Positions 33,766-42,582 of a DNA stretch of 64,000 bases are shown piece after piece. Below the pieces are notes generated by a model. The model was not told the DNA's origin, did not search any database, and worked only from the letters and a program-made list of their open reading frames with translations. Source of the stretch: Streptomyces sp. NBC_01016 (lineage in GTDB: Bacteria; Actinomycetota; Actinomycetes; Streptomycetales; Streptomycetaceae); the NCBI RefSeq assembly GCF_026341035.1, contig NZ_JAPEOQ010000001.1, positions 62,001 through 126,000 of the forward strand, in the 5' to 3' direction. Numbering within the stretch: the stretch's first letter is position 1; each line of letters opens with the position of its first letter. Position numbers and translations under genes: made by a program.

Positions 33766-35094
33766 TCATGAGAACAGCCGACGCCAGGTCTCGGGGCCCG
33801 GGTAGCCGTCGGCCGCCTTGCCCCGCCAGCCCTGGGCCCGCTGGAAGGCCTCGACATTGCGCCGGTCCGCCTCGCTCCAGCGCGGCCCGGGGCCCTGGCG
33901 GTAGAACTTGCCGAATCCTTTCTTCACGAGCTGCTTGCCGAGCCGCGTGACGTCGGAGTTCTCCGCGCCGGGGCGGAACTTCGCCTTGCCGGGGAAGCCG
34001 GAGGAGGACGGGGCCCGCTCGGCGCCGCCGCTGCCGGCGGACGGAATGCTCCGGCCTTGCCCCGTCGTCAGATACGCCCAGGTCGTGGGGCCCGGGATGC
34101 CGTCGGCCGCCGCGCCGCGCCAGCCCTGCGCACGCTGGAACGCGCGCGTGGCCTTACGGTCGGCCTCGCTCCACCGCGGTCCAGGACCGACCTTGTAGAA
34201 CCGCTTGCCGCCCCGCTCGACGAGCATCTTGCCGAGCCGTGTCACGTGCGCGTTGTTCTTGCCGGGGCCGAAGTACTTGGCGCCGGGGAACTTCGTCGAC
34301 GACGCGCTCGACCCTGAACTGCCGTCCGTGACGGCCCTGTACCGGAACGCGACGTAGCTGCTCGAGTGGCTCCAGTACGCGTACGGGGTGGACTGCACCC
34401 GCGTGCCGGGCTTGGTCTGCTCGTATGCGATGTACCGGGTGTGGGACGCGTCCGTCCAGCCGCCGAAGATCGTGACGTGCGAGCCCTTTTCCGGGTCGGC
34501 CGGGTTGTGGAAGAGCAGCATGTCTCCGGGCTGCAGCTGCGACTTGGTGATCCGGGTGCCGTACTGGGCGAGGCTCCCGGTCCACTCGTTGCCGGGCAGG
34601 CCCCACGCCATGGAGACGAAGCCGGAGCAGTCCTGGCGGTAGCCGTCCTTCCAGTACTTGTTCATGTTGTACGGGACCTTGGCCTCGACCCACTTCCTGG
34701 CGCGGTCGAGGATCGCGGCCCGGGAGGTCTTGCGCAGGGTCGTGGACTGGACCATCGAAACGGAGCCGGCGGCCGGGGCGGGCGCTCCGTGCAGCGGTCC
34801 GGTCCCACCCTGCGGCGCCGTGTCGACCCCGTCGCCGGGGGGCGGGGTCAGTGGTCTGGCCTCGTGGTGTTCGGCCGCGGCCGCCGGAGTGGTCTGGAGG
34901 CCGCCGATGACGGTGCCCGCGGCGGCGGCGAGGACGAGGGCGTGGCGGGCGCCCACCTTGGTGCGCACCGGGTGCGGCACCGCGCGCCGCCACTCGGCGC
35001 AGCCCGCGCAGTCGCAGTCCTCGGCCGGGTCGACGTCCTCGAAGACCGGGGCGCCCATCGGCTCCGCCGTGTCCCCGTGCTCCATCCGCTCCAT
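33766..35094 (-). CDS. Exported NlpC/P60-like peptidoglycan hydrolase with two C-terminal binding repeats
   Basis: This 442-residue protein starts at MERMEHGD after GAGGGG. An unusual cytoplasmic N-terminus with DCDCAGCAEW (three clustered Cys) precedes a TM or signal segment (ALVLAAAAGTVIGGLQTTPAAAA). The catalytic domain has YRQDCSGFVSMAWGLP (Cys156) and KGSHVTIFGGW (His), as in NlpC/P60 amidases. The C-terminal third contains two near-identical ~75-residue peptidoglycan-binding repeats (FPGAKYFGPGKNN...; FPGKAKFRPGAEN..., each with GPGPRWSEADR and QRAQGWRG). It should cut or bind peptidoglycan at the wall. Its location in the csl locus suggests it helps pass the glycan through the wall. 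Confidence 0.87.
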   Translation of the reverse strand: MERMEHGDTAEPMGAPVFEDVDPAEDCDCAGCAEWRRAVPHPVRTKVGARHALVLAAAAGTVIGGLQTTPAAAAEHHEARPLTPPPGDGVDTAPQGGTGPLHGAPAPAAGSVSMVQSTTLRKTSRAAILDRARKWVEAKVPYNMNKYWKDGYRQDCSGFVSMAWGLPGNEWTGSLAQYGTRITKSQLQPGDMLLFHNPADPEKGSHVTIFGGWTDASHTRYIAYEQTKPGTRVQSTPYAYWSHSSSYVAFRYRAVTDGSSGSSASSTKFPGAKYFGPGKNNAHVTRLGKMLVERGGKRFYKVGPGPRWSEADRKATRAFQRAQGWRGAAADGIPGPTTWAYLTTGQGRSIPSAGSGGAERAPSSSGFPGKAKFRPGAENSDVTRLGKQLVKKGFGKFYRQGPGPRWSEADRRNVEAFQRAQGWRGKAADGYPGPETWRRLFS

Positions 35095-35292
35095 GCGATT
35101 CCCCTCACACTCCGGTGCCGGACTTTGGAATAAAGAGCCTCGATTCCGCACGCAGGAAGCGTCTCAACTCTCATGACAAATCGCATGTTGACGGTCCAAA
35201 TGATTGAAACCACCAGATTTCACCCACTCCCCCGGCGTGTCGAGTGGTCAGAAGCACCCAAGGGGGTCGGGTAAAGTTATGCAGGTCGACCG

Positions 35293-35366
35293 GCGCCATT
35301 AGCTCAGTTGGTTAGAGCAGCGGACTCTTAATCCGCGTGTCCGGGGTTCGAGTCCCTGATGGCGCA
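35293..35366 (+). tRNA. tRNA-Lys (CTT anticodon), copy 3
   Basis: Identical to the copies at 17191 and 29874. Anticodon CTT; CCA not encoded. Confidence 0.97.
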
Positions 35367-35372
35367 CAAACC

Positions 35373-35402
35373 GAAGGCCCTCCGCGATTGCGGGGGGCCT
35401 TC
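35373..35402 (+). terminator. Terminator of tRNA-Lys copy 3
   Basis: GAAGGCCCTCCGC and GCGGGGGGCCTTC form a 13-bp stem with one G-T pair and a GATT loop, six bases beyond the tRNA. Confidence 0.85.
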
Positions 35403-35795
35403 GTCGTTGGCCCCCGCCCACCCGCAATCGCCAGGCGTGGCTGGGGGTCCGAGGCGTAAACGGCACGTTTCACGGCGTATCGGCCTTGCGATCATGAACC
35501 GGGTGACAGCACTCTGTCATGGAGCCATTGGCTCCCAAGATGCTTACGGTACAAGGCAGTTGAAATGGGCACCGTGTCACACCGGGCCCGAGCCGGTTGC
35601 CGAGCGCGCGGGGAGGGGGCCCCGCTCATGAACCGATGTCGAGGGGGGCATCATGCAACCGGAAGGCCGTCGTTCCAGTCTTAGGTAAGGGTGGGACGGT
35701 GGCCCGCCAGTGATACGTCCGGGGGCACGGTCAGGGGGCCCGTTCCCGGGCGCAGGACCGACGAACACGCGGTGACGCGTGCGGGGGGATGACTC
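35403..35795 (+). promoter_or_regulatory. cslA leader and promoter region
   Basis: These ~390 bases hold no large gene. They should contain the cslA promoter and a long leader. An 11-codon ORF with a strong ribosome site lies at 35653-35688. GGGGGGA lies six bases before the cslA ATG. I see no dre-like site here. Confidence 0.55.
35653..35688 (+). CDS. Possible 11-residue leader peptide upstream of cslA
   Basis: GAGGGGGG is followed by ATG five bases later, then a short frame MQPEGRRSSLR ending in TAA, 107 bases before cslA. A strong ribosome site on so short a frame is unusual. The peptide has three arginines and consecutive serines. It may act in translational or attenuation control; it may also be chance. 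Confidence 0.35.
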   Translation: MQPEGRRSSLR

Positions 35796-37766
35796 ATGAC
35801 GTCGACGCCGACGGGCGCCCGGCCGGAATTCGACCCGTCCGAGACGACCCAGCTGCGAGTGCCACCGCACCGCACTGGCGGTTTCCGGCGCATCAGAAAA
35901 TCGTTGCCGCGCTACGACTACGAGCACTACAGCCGGCTCGCCGGGCCACTGACCCAGCCCGATCCGAACCAGCCGTACAAGGTGCGCTACCGCTCACTGC
36001 TCTCACAGGAACCGCACAGGATCCGGGCCGCGCTGATGCTGGGCGCGGCCCCGCTGCTCTCCCTGGTCCTGCTGTTCTGGCTGATGCAGCCCACGCACTG
36101 GACCGAACGGGACTACCCCGCCTACGACTTCCTGCCCGCACTCGACATCGTGATGCTGGTGTCCATCGGGCTCATCGAGTTCTTCCGCTGCATGAACGTG
36201 CTGTCGAACGCGCACGCGACACTGGTCGCCCGCGACCCGATCCCGGTCGTTCCGGAGACCGGCACGCGCGTCGCGTTCCTCACCTCGTTCGTGCCCGGCA
36301 AGGAGCCGCTCGAGATGGTGACGAAGACCCTGGAGGCGGCAGTGAAGCTGCGCCACCGGGGCCTGCTGCACGTCTGGCTGCTCGACGAGGGCGACGACCC
36401 GGAGGTCAAGGAGGTCTGCGAGCGGCTCGGCGTGCACCACTTCTCCCGCAAGGGCGTCGCGAAGTGGAACCAGCCGAAGGGCCCGCACCGCGCCAAGACC
36501 AAGCACGGCAACTACAACGCCTGGCTGGACGCGCACGGCTCGGACTACGACTTCTTCGCCTCCGTCGACACCGACCACGTGCCGATGCCCAACTACCTGG
36601 AGCGGATGCTCGGCTTCTTCCGCGACCCCGACGTGGGCTTCGTGATCGGCCCTCAGGTCTACGGCAACTACGACAACTTCATCACCAAGGCCGCCGAGTC
36701 GCAGCAGTTCCTCTTCCACGCGCTGATCCAGCGTGCGGGCAACCGCTACGGCTCACCCATGTTCGTCGGCACGTCCAACGCCGTACGCATCAGCGCGCTC
36801 AAGCAGATCGGCGGCCTGTACGACTCCATCACGGAGGACATGGCGACCGGCTTCGAGATCCACCGGCACCGCAACCCCTCCACCGGCAAGAAGTGGCGCT
36901 CCGTGTACACGCCGGACGTGCTCGCGGTCGGCGAGGGCCCCAGCGCCTGGACGGACTTCTTCACCCAGCAGATGCGCTGGTCGCGCGGTACCTACGAGAC
37001 GATCCTCAAGCAGTACTGGAAGGGCTTCTTCACGCTCCCGCCGAGCAAGCTCTTCAACTACACGATGATGATCATCTTCTACCCGATGGCGGCCATGAAC
37101 TGGATCCTGGCGGCGCTGAGTTGTGCGCTGTTCCTGGGTCTCGGCGCCTCGGGTGTGAACATCGACCCGACGATCTGGCTGATGCTGTACGGCAACGCGT
37201 CGGCGCTGCAGATCGGCCTCTACATCTGGAACCGCCGGCACAACGTCTCGCCGCACGAGCCGGAGGGCTCCGGCGGTGTGGCCGGCATGGTGATGTCCGC
37301 GCTGTCGGCGCCGCTGTACGCGAAGGCGCTCTTCGACGCCGTGCTGCGCCGCAAGAGCAAGTTCGTGGTGACCCCCAAGGGCGATTCGGCAAGCCCCGAC
37401 CGCTGGTTCGGGACCTTCCGCTACCACTGGTACTTCATCCTCATCTTCGGCGGCTCGATCGGCGCGGGCTTCTACTTCGGCCACTCCCACCCGGCGATGA
37501 TCACGTGGGCCTGCTTCGCCCTGCTGATCACCGCGGCCCCGATGTTCGCGTGGCGCTACATGCTCCGCCAGGACAAGAAGAAGCCGAAGCCTCCCGCGCA
37601 GGCCCCGCAGCCGGAGCGTCCCGAGCAGCCGGCTCCCGCGCCGCGGGCGCACACCGCGCCCCAGCACAAGCCGAGTTGGGCCGCGCAGCCGAGCGGCAGG
37701 AGTGACGTGGTCAACTGGGGCAAGGACCAGACCACGCAGATTTCCCTGGGGGGACATAACAAGTGA
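35796..37766 (+). CDS. cslA: Cellulose synthase-like glycosyltransferase CslA (GT2)
   Basis: This 656-residue membrane synthase is predicted to make a beta-1,4 glycan at hyphal tips. Two TM helices near residues 75-135 precede the cytoplasmic GT2 domain. Its catalytic features are LDEGDD (Asp197), SVDTDHVP (DxD 258-260), TEDMATG (general base Asp348) and QQMRW (QxxRW from Gln391). C-terminal TM helices follow, then a Pro-rich tail (PKPPAQAPQPERPEQPAPAPRAH). No PilZ domain is visible, so direct c-di-GMP control through the chain is not expected. The GTGA-coupled next gene is glxA. Synteny and motifs match S. coelicolor SCO2836, needed for the tip glycan and aerial growth. Confidence 0.95.
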   Translation: MTSTPTGARPEFDPSETTQLRVPPHRTGGFRRIRKSLPRYDYEHYSRLAGPLTQPDPNQPYKVRYRSLLSQEPHRIRAALMLGAAPLLSLVLLFWLMQPTHWTERDYPAYDFLPALDIVMLVSIGLIEFFRCMNVLSNAHATLVARDPIPVVPETGTRVAFLTSFVPGKEPLEMVTKTLEAAVKLRHRGLLHVWLLDEGDDPEVKEVCERLGVHHFSRKGVAKWNQPKGPHRAKTKHGNYNAWLDAHGSDYDFFASVDTDHVPMPNYLERMLGFFRDPDVGFVIGPQVYGNYDNFITKAAESQQFLFHALIQRAGNRYGSPMFVGTSNAVRISALKQIGGLYDSITEDMATGFEIHRHRNPSTGKKWRSVYTPDVLAVGEGPSAWTDFFTQQMRWSRGTYETILKQYWKGFFTLPPSKLFNYTMMIIFYPMAAMNWILAALSCALFLGLGASGVNIDPTIWLMLYGNASALQIGLYIWNRRHNVSPHEPEGSGGVAGMVMSALSAPLYAKALFDAVLRRKSKFVVTPKGDSASPDRWFGTFRYHWYFILIFGGSIGAGFYFGHSHPAMITWACFALLITAAPMFAWRYMLRQDKKKPKPPAQAPQPERPEQPAPAPRAHTAPQHKPSWAAQPSGRSDVVNWGKDQTTQISLGGHNK

Positions 37767-39700
37767 AAGACGGTGCGAGCCGCCGCCGTGCCCGGCGCAT
37801 AGTCATCGGCACGGTGGTGGTCCTGGCGCTGGCCGGGATGAACGGACCCTGGCTGTACCGCTTCGGATCGGCCAAGTATCACGAGTACAAGATCAACAAA
37901 CCGGAGTACAAGGCCGAGAACGGGCACTGGGACGTCATCGATTTCCCCCAGAACATGCGCCTGAACACGATTCACGCGGCGCTGTTGCACACCGGGAAGA
38001 TCCTGCTCGTCGCCGGGTCGGGGAACAACCAGAAGAACTTCGACGCGAAGAAGTTCGACACCCGGCTCTACGACCCGGTGAAGAAGTCCATCAAGAAGAT
38101 TCCCACGCCAACGGACCTGTTCTGCACGGGACATACGCAGCTGGCGAACGGGAATCTACTGATCGCGGGCGGCACCAAGCGCTACGAGAAGCTGAAGGGT
38201 GACGTCACCAAGGCCGGCGGCCTGATGATCGTGCACAACGAGGACCCGGACGCGCCCAAGACCATCAAGGCGGGCACGGTCTTCACCGGCAAGGAGAACG
38301 GCAAGTCGTTCGTCGCCAAGGACAACATCACGGTCGAGCGCGCCAAGAAGGTCTTCGACAAGGCGACCGGCCGGTTCCTGCGCAATGAGCCGGGCCTCGG
38401 CCGGGTGTACGTGGAGGCGCAGCGCAGCGGCGCCAAGTACGAGACCGGCACCCAGGACAACTACCGGGTGCAGGGTCTGACCGGCCAGGAAGCGCGCAAC
38501 GTGTACGGCATCGCGCAGAAGCTCGCCCTGGACAAGAAGGACTTCCAGGGGATCAGGGACAGTTACGAGTTCGACCCGGTCGCCGAGAAGTACATCAAGG
38601 TCGACCCGATGAACGAGGCGCGCTGGTACCCGACGCTGACCACGCTCTCCGACGGCAAGGTCCTCTCCGTGTCCGGGCTCGACGAGATCGGGCAGCTGGT
38701 GCCGGGCAAGAACGAGGTGTACGACCCGAAGACGAAGAAGTGGACGTACCTGAAGGACGTCCGCCAGTTCCCGACCTATCCGGCGTTGTTCCAGATGGAG
38801 AACGGGAAGATCTTCTACTCGGGCGCGAATGCCGGATACGGGCCCGACAACGTCGGCCGCAAGCCCGGCGTTTGGGACCTGACGACCAATAAGTTCCAGA
38901 AGATTCCCGGGCTTTCGGACCCCGACCGTCTGGAGACGGCCAATACCGTCGAACTGCCGCCCGCGCAGGACCAGAAGTACATGGTGATCGGCGGCGGTGG
39001 CGTCGGCGAGTCCAAGCTGTCCAGCAAGAAGACCCGGCTCGTCGATCTGAAGGACCCGAGCCCGAAGTTCGTGGACGGTCCGACGCTGGAGAAGGGCACG
39101 CGTTATCCGCAGGCCTCGATCCTGCCCGACGACTCGGTCCTCGTCTCCGGCGGCTCGGAGGACTACCGCGGGCGCGGCGACACCAACATCCTCCAGGCCC
39201 GGCTGTACGACACGAAGAAGAACACGTTCAAGCAGGTCGCCGACCCGCACGTGGGCCGCAACTACCACTCGGGCTCGCTGCTCCTGCCCGACGGGCGCGT
39301 GCTGTTCTTCGGCTCGGACTCGCTCTACGCCGACAAGGCCAACACCAAGCCCGGCACGTTCGAGCAGCGCATCGAGATGTACACGCCGCCGTATCTGTAC
39401 CGGGACTCGCGGCCGACCCTGGAGGGCGGCGAGAAGACGATCCGGCGCGGCGGTTCGGCGACGTACAAGACGGAGCACGCCTCGTCCATCAAGACGGCCC
39501 GGCTGATCCGGCCCAGCGCCTCGACGCATGTGACGGATGTGGACCAGACGTCCATCGCGCTCGACCTCAAGAAGTCGGCCGACTCGGTTTCGGTGACGGT
39601 GCCGAAGAGTCGGTCGCTGGTGGAGTCGGGGTGGTACATGCTGTTCGTCACGGATGACGAGGGGACGCCGAGCAAGGCGCAGTGGGTTCACGTGCCCTAG
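37763..39700 (+). CDS. glxA: Radical copper oxidase GlxA (galactose/glyoxal oxidase-like)
   Basis: This 645-residue copper oxidase starts at GTG overlapping the cslA stop. A basic N-terminus and one TM helix (IVIGTVVVLALAGMNGPWLY) anchor it outside the membrane. Kelch-like repeats form the propeller. Key residues: Cys121 in LFCTGHT, Trp288 and Tyr289 in ARWYPTL (the Cys-Tyr cofactor and stacking Trp), Tyr501-His502 in GRNYHSGSLL, and a C-terminal His in ASTHVTDVDQ. The numbering of Cys121 and Trp288 matches published S. lividans GlxA. A C-terminal Ig-like domain (DUF1929) closes the protein. It oxidises primary alcohols on the CslA glycan, producing H2O2, which the LPMO could use. Confidence 0.96.
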   Translation: MKDGASRRRARRIVIGTVVVLALAGMNGPWLYRFGSAKYHEYKINKPEYKAENGHWDVIDFPQNMRLNTIHAALLHTGKILLVAGSGNNQKNFDAKKFDTRLYDPVKKSIKKIPTPTDLFCTGHTQLANGNLLIAGGTKRYEKLKGDVTKAGGLMIVHNEDPDAPKTIKAGTVFTGKENGKSFVAKDNITVERAKKVFDKATGRFLRNEPGLGRVYVEAQRSGAKYETGTQDNYRVQGLTGQEARNVYGIAQKLALDKKDFQGIRDSYEFDPVAEKYIKVDPMNEARWYPTLTTLSDGKVLSVSGLDEIGQLVPGKNEVYDPKTKKWTYLKDVRQFPTYPALFQMENGKIFYSGANAGYGPDNVGRKPGVWDLTTNKFQKIPGLSDPDRLETANTVELPPAQDQKYMVIGGGGVGESKLSSKKTRLVDLKDPSPKFVDGPTLEKGTRYPQASILPDDSVLVSGGSEDYRGRGDTNILQARLYDTKKNTFKQVADPHVGRNYHSGSLLLPDGRVLFFGSDSLYADKANTKPGTFEQRIEMYTPPYLYRDSRPTLEGGEKTIRRGGSATYKTEHASSIKTARLIRPSASTHVTDVDQTSIALDLKKSADSVSVTVPKSRSLVESGWYMLFVTDDEGTPSKAQWVHVP

Positions 39701-39746
39701 CCGGTTGGCGTGGGGCGGAGGTCCGAGGTCGTCGTCGCACACGACT

Positions 39747-39790
39747 CGGGGCTCCGCCCCGGACCCCGCTGCTCAATCGCCGCAGGGGCT
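39747..39790. repeat. Palindromic repeat family A, copy 7
   Basis: CGGGGCTCCGCCCCGGACCC and GCTCAATCGCCGCAGGGG fill the convergent gap between glxA and the endoglucanase. The element abuts the endoglucanase stop codon. Confidence 0.85.
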
Positions 39791-40790
39791 ACCCATCCGC
39801 CAGCTTCTCGGCGTATTCACCCCACCATTCGCCCGCCTTCGGGCCGCCCTTGCAGGTGCCGTCGGATTCGCCCGGGCGTTTGACCCACAGGTAGGCCTTC
39901 ACCTGGGGGTCGCCGGTCTTGGTGGTCGGTTCCTCACCGAGGGCGCGGCCCGGCGGGTTGCACCAGCGCTCGTCCGCGGCGCCGCCCGTGTACGGCCCGT
40001 TGCCGTTGCGGCTGGTGTCGACCACGAACGGCTTGTTCCCGACCTTCGCCGAGAGCTCCTTGCCGTACTTGACCGACTCCGCGGTGGTGTAGAAGTTCGA
40101 CACGTTGACCGAGAAGCCGTCGGCCTGGTCGATGCCCGACCACTTCAGCGGCTCGTAGATCTGGTCGGGCTTGCCCCAGCCCGCGTTGCCCGCGTCGAGG
40201 TAGACCTTCGTGTCCTTCAGGGACTTGAACTTCGCGATGGCGCCCTTGAGCAGGTCGTAGCGCTCCTCGTGGAACTGCTCCGGCGTGCAGTTGTCCACCA
40301 TGTGCTGCACCGCGTCGGGCTCCAGGATCACCGTCGCGGGGCGGTCCTCGATGCCCGCGGCGACCTGGTCGATGAACTCCCGGTACGCGTTGCCGTCCGC
40401 CGCGCCGCCGCCCGAGTACTGGCCGCAGTCGCGGTGCGGGATGTTGTAGACGACCAGCAGCGCGTCCCGGTTCGCCTTCTGGGCGGCCTCGGTGTAACCG
40501 CGCGCCTGCTCCGTCGCGTTCTCCGGCAACAGCCATTCCCCGCTGGGCTGTTCGGCGATCTTGCGGACCTTCGCGGCCGCGTCGTCCTTGCCGTCCTTCG
40601 CGAGAGTCGCGACGGCCTTCGCCGCCTTGCTGTCGGGGTTGACCCAGAACGGGTCGGCGCCCTTGGGCTGCTGCTTCACAGGCCCCGTCGACTCGTCCCC
40701 CTCGTTGTTGTCCCCGCCGCCGGATGAACAGGCCGACACGAGCAGCACCGCCCCCACGGCGACCGCTCCAGCCCTCAGTTTCCGGTACAT
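39789..40790 (-). CDS. cslZ: GH6 endoglucanase lipoprotein, CslZ-like
   Basis: This 333-residue hydrolase is predicted to cut beta-1,4-glucan. A lipoprotein signal ends at LLVSACSS, so the enzyme is anchored outside the membrane. GH6 motifs: NIPHRDCGQYSGGG, VILEPDAVQHM (catalytic Asp region), LDAGNAGW and FVVDTSRNGNG; the C-terminal WVKRPGESDGTC is also conserved. It lies convergent with glxA. S. coelicolor SCO2838 (CslZ) is the syntenic gene, thought to trim or release the CslA product, as cellulases do in other cellulose synthase systems. Confidence 0.93.
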   Translation of the reverse strand: MYRKLRAGAVAVGAVLLVSACSSGGGDNNEGDESTGPVKQQPKGADPFWVNPDSKAAKAVATLAKDGKDDAAAKVRKIAEQPSGEWLLPENATEQARGYTEAAQKANRDALLVVYNIPHRDCGQYSGGGAADGNAYREFIDQVAAGIEDRPATVILEPDAVQHMVDNCTPEQFHEERYDLLKGAIAKFKSLKDTKVYLDAGNAGWGKPDQIYEPLKWSGIDQADGFSVNVSNFYTTAESVKYGKELSAKVGNKPFVVDTSRNGNGPYTGGAADERWCNPPGRALGEEPTTKTGDPQVKAYLWVKRPGESDGTCKGGPKAGEWWGEYAEKLADG

Positions 40791-40950
40791 CCACTCCCCC
40801 TTGGGTGCACTGTCTGGCTCTCAATCCTGGCATACGCCCCTGTCGTGCCACGAGCGCGTACGCCGCTTGTCAAGGACCTGTTACAGCGTGCGCGGCCCGG
40901 GTAGGCGCGACCAGGAACACTCCGATACGCGGGGTGAAAGGGGGCGTGAC

Positions 40951-41691
40951 TTGTCCAGTGAGACGAGTGAACTGCGCCTGGCAGTTGCCCTTCTGGAGTA
41001 CGCGGAGATCTTCCGTGACGCCTTTGACCCGCCGCGCTATCTGCGCCGCCTGACCGACCACTGCGTGGATCTGCTCGGCGCCCTGGGCGCGGGTGTGCTC
41101 CTCGCCCGACCGTACTGCCCCACCCCGGCAAGCCACCGGCGTGAACGGCGTGACGTCGTGCGGGAGTTGGTGGCCCCGGACAGCCCTGTGAGCCCGGCGC
41201 ACGACACCCTGCGCACCGGCCGGGCGGTGGCCCCCGTGAACCTGGGCTCCGTGAAGAGCGCGGCGCGCTGGCCCGCGTTCACGGCGATCGCCCGCCGTCG
41301 CGGCATCGCCTGCGCCTACGCGGTTCCGCTGCGCGGGGCCGCAGACCTGAAGGGGGCGCTCGCCGTCTTCCAGACGGAAGAGTCGGCGAGCCAGGGCGAG
41401 TTCGCGATCGCCCAGGTGCTCGCCGACGCGGCCACCACCGGGCTGCACAACCACCGCGTGCACGCCCGCGACCAGGATCTGACCGAGCAGTTGGGCGTGG
41501 CGCTCGGCAGCCGGGTGCGGATCGAGCAGGCGAAGGGCATGCTCGCCGAGCGCTGGGAGACCGCGCCGGACGCCGCGTTCACGGCACTGCGACGGTACGC
41601 GCGCTCGAACCGGCTGCCGCTCGACCAGGTCGCGTGCTCGGTGATCAGCCGCACCCTGCCCGACGACCGGGTGCGGCCCGACTCGTCGTGA
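40951..41691 (+). CDS. GAF-ANTAR domain protein
   Basis: This 246-residue protein starts at TTG 40951 with AAGGGGG seven bases upstream. A GAF-like sensory domain spans residues ~10-165 (YLRRLTDHCVDLLGALGAGVLLA, ACAYAVPLRGAADLKGALAVFQ). The C-terminal ANTAR RNA-binding domain reads RIEQAKGMLAERWETAPDAAFTALRRYARSNRLPLDQVACSVIS. ANTAR proteins bind paired hairpins in mRNA leaders and prevent termination. The ligand of the GAF domain and the RNA target are unknown. It is divergent from the endoglucanase gene, 160 bases apart. Confidence 0.87.
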   Translation: MSSETSELRLAVALLEYAEIFRDAFDPPRYLRRLTDHCVDLLGALGAGVLLARPYCPTPASHRRERRDVVRELVAPDSPVSPAHDTLRTGRAVAPVNLGSVKSAARWPAFTAIARRRGIACAYAVPLRGAADLKGALAVFQTEESASQGEFAIAQVLADAATTGLHNHRVHARDQDLTEQLGVALGSRVRIEQAKGMLAERWETAPDAAFTALRRYARSNRLPLDQVACSVISRTLPDDRVRPDSS

Positions 41692-41903
41692 ACCCTCGAC
41701 CACACTCTGTGCCGATCCGCCCAACCGTTCTAAAGTCGTGATGAGTGGCCCCAGTCCTCGGCCGGTTCGATCCGACGGACCATCACAGCCTCCCGTGCAG
41801 AGGCCGGGCCCTCCCGCAGCCCGCCGCCCGCGCGGTCGAGGACCAGTCCGGCCGGCGGCTCCAGGGGGAGTGGGCTGCCGGCCGGACCAGGTGGCTCGCG
41901 CAC

Positions 41904-42575
41904 TCAACTCGCCTTCTGGGGCGCACTGTTCAGGCCCGACAGATACGCGGACACGATGACGTTCGCGGAGTACGTACCCGAGGCCTTGTCGAAGCTGCCG
42001 CCGCAGGTGATCAGGCGGAGCTCCGCTCGCTCGGAGCGGTGCGGCCCGTACGCCTTGGCCGGGTCGAAGTTCTCGCGGGAGAACACCCGGACGTCGTCGA
42101 CGGTGAACTCGGCGACGGAGCCGTCGGACCGCGTCACACGCACCGTGTCGCCGGGCTCGGCCTCGCTGAGGTGGTAGAAGACGGCGGGCCTGCGCTCGGT
42201 GTCGACGTGCCCGACGAACAGGGAGGTGCCGCGCTCCCCCGGCCGCACCCCGTCGCTGTACCAGCCGACGACACCGGCCCGCGCGTACGGCGGCGGGTCG
42301 ATGGCGCCGCCCGCGTCCAGGCCGCGGGCCACGACAGGTGCCTGGATGCGCAGCGCCGCGATGTCGACGCGCCGCGGGTCCGCTCCCTCGACCGGCTCGT
42401 GGGCGGCCGGCAGACGGACGTCCGAGGGACGGCCGACGGCGGCCGCGTCCCCGGTCGTCGGCGACGACAGGTTCAGATCGGTGGCGCCGTGGCCCCACAG
42501 CCACAGGCCGAGCAGCAGCACGACCCAGGCGACCCCCGTGAGGAGCCGCCCGGCCCCCTGCGACCGGTCACTCAT
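41904..42575 (-). CDS. Class F sortase
   Basis: This 223-residue membrane transpeptidase has an N-terminal TM anchor (LLTGVAWVVLLLGLWLWGHG) and a sortase fold. TSLFVGHVDT has the catalytic His, RLITCGGSFD the catalytic Cys, and the following segment (GTYSANVIVSAYL) replaces the usual Arg-bearing strand of class A enzymes. It is transcribed with the upstream gene at 42583, which encodes a likely surface protein, seven bases apart. Class F sortases in actinomycetes have poorly known substrates. Confidence 0.9.
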   Translation of the reverse strand: MSDRSQGAGRLLTGVAWVVLLLGLWLWGHGATDLNLSSPTTGDAAAVGRPSDVRLPAAHEPVEGADPRRVDIAALRIQAPVVARGLDAGGAIDPPPYARAGVVGWYSDGVRPGERGTSLFVGHVDTERRPAVFYHLSEAEPGDTVRVTRSDGSVAEFTVDDVRVFSRENFDPAKAYGPHRSERAELRLITCGGSFDKASGTYSANVIVSAYLSGLNSAPQKAS

Positions 42576-42582
42576 GGCAGGG

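Noticed and set aside
35095..35292. c-di-AMP (ydaO-type) riboswitch before the NlpC/P60 gene
   Set aside because: Wall-hydrolase genes in Streptomyces can carry it, but I could not find its conserved helices in these ~200 bases.
17191..35366. Genomic island bounded by tRNA-Lys attachment sites
   Set aside because: No integrase, and the enclosed genes (cdgA, ehu operon, lpmP) look like core Streptomyces genes in a conserved order.
36753..37757. 334-residue frame antisense to cslA
   Set aside because: Shadow frame; composition is Arg/Val/Leu-rich and cslA is certain.
41738..41959. Short plus-strand frame MSGPSPRPVRSDG... after the ANTAR gene
   Set aside because: Overlaps the 3' end of the sortase gene, no ribosome site, Pro/Arg-rich shadow composition; a gene remnant cannot be excluded.
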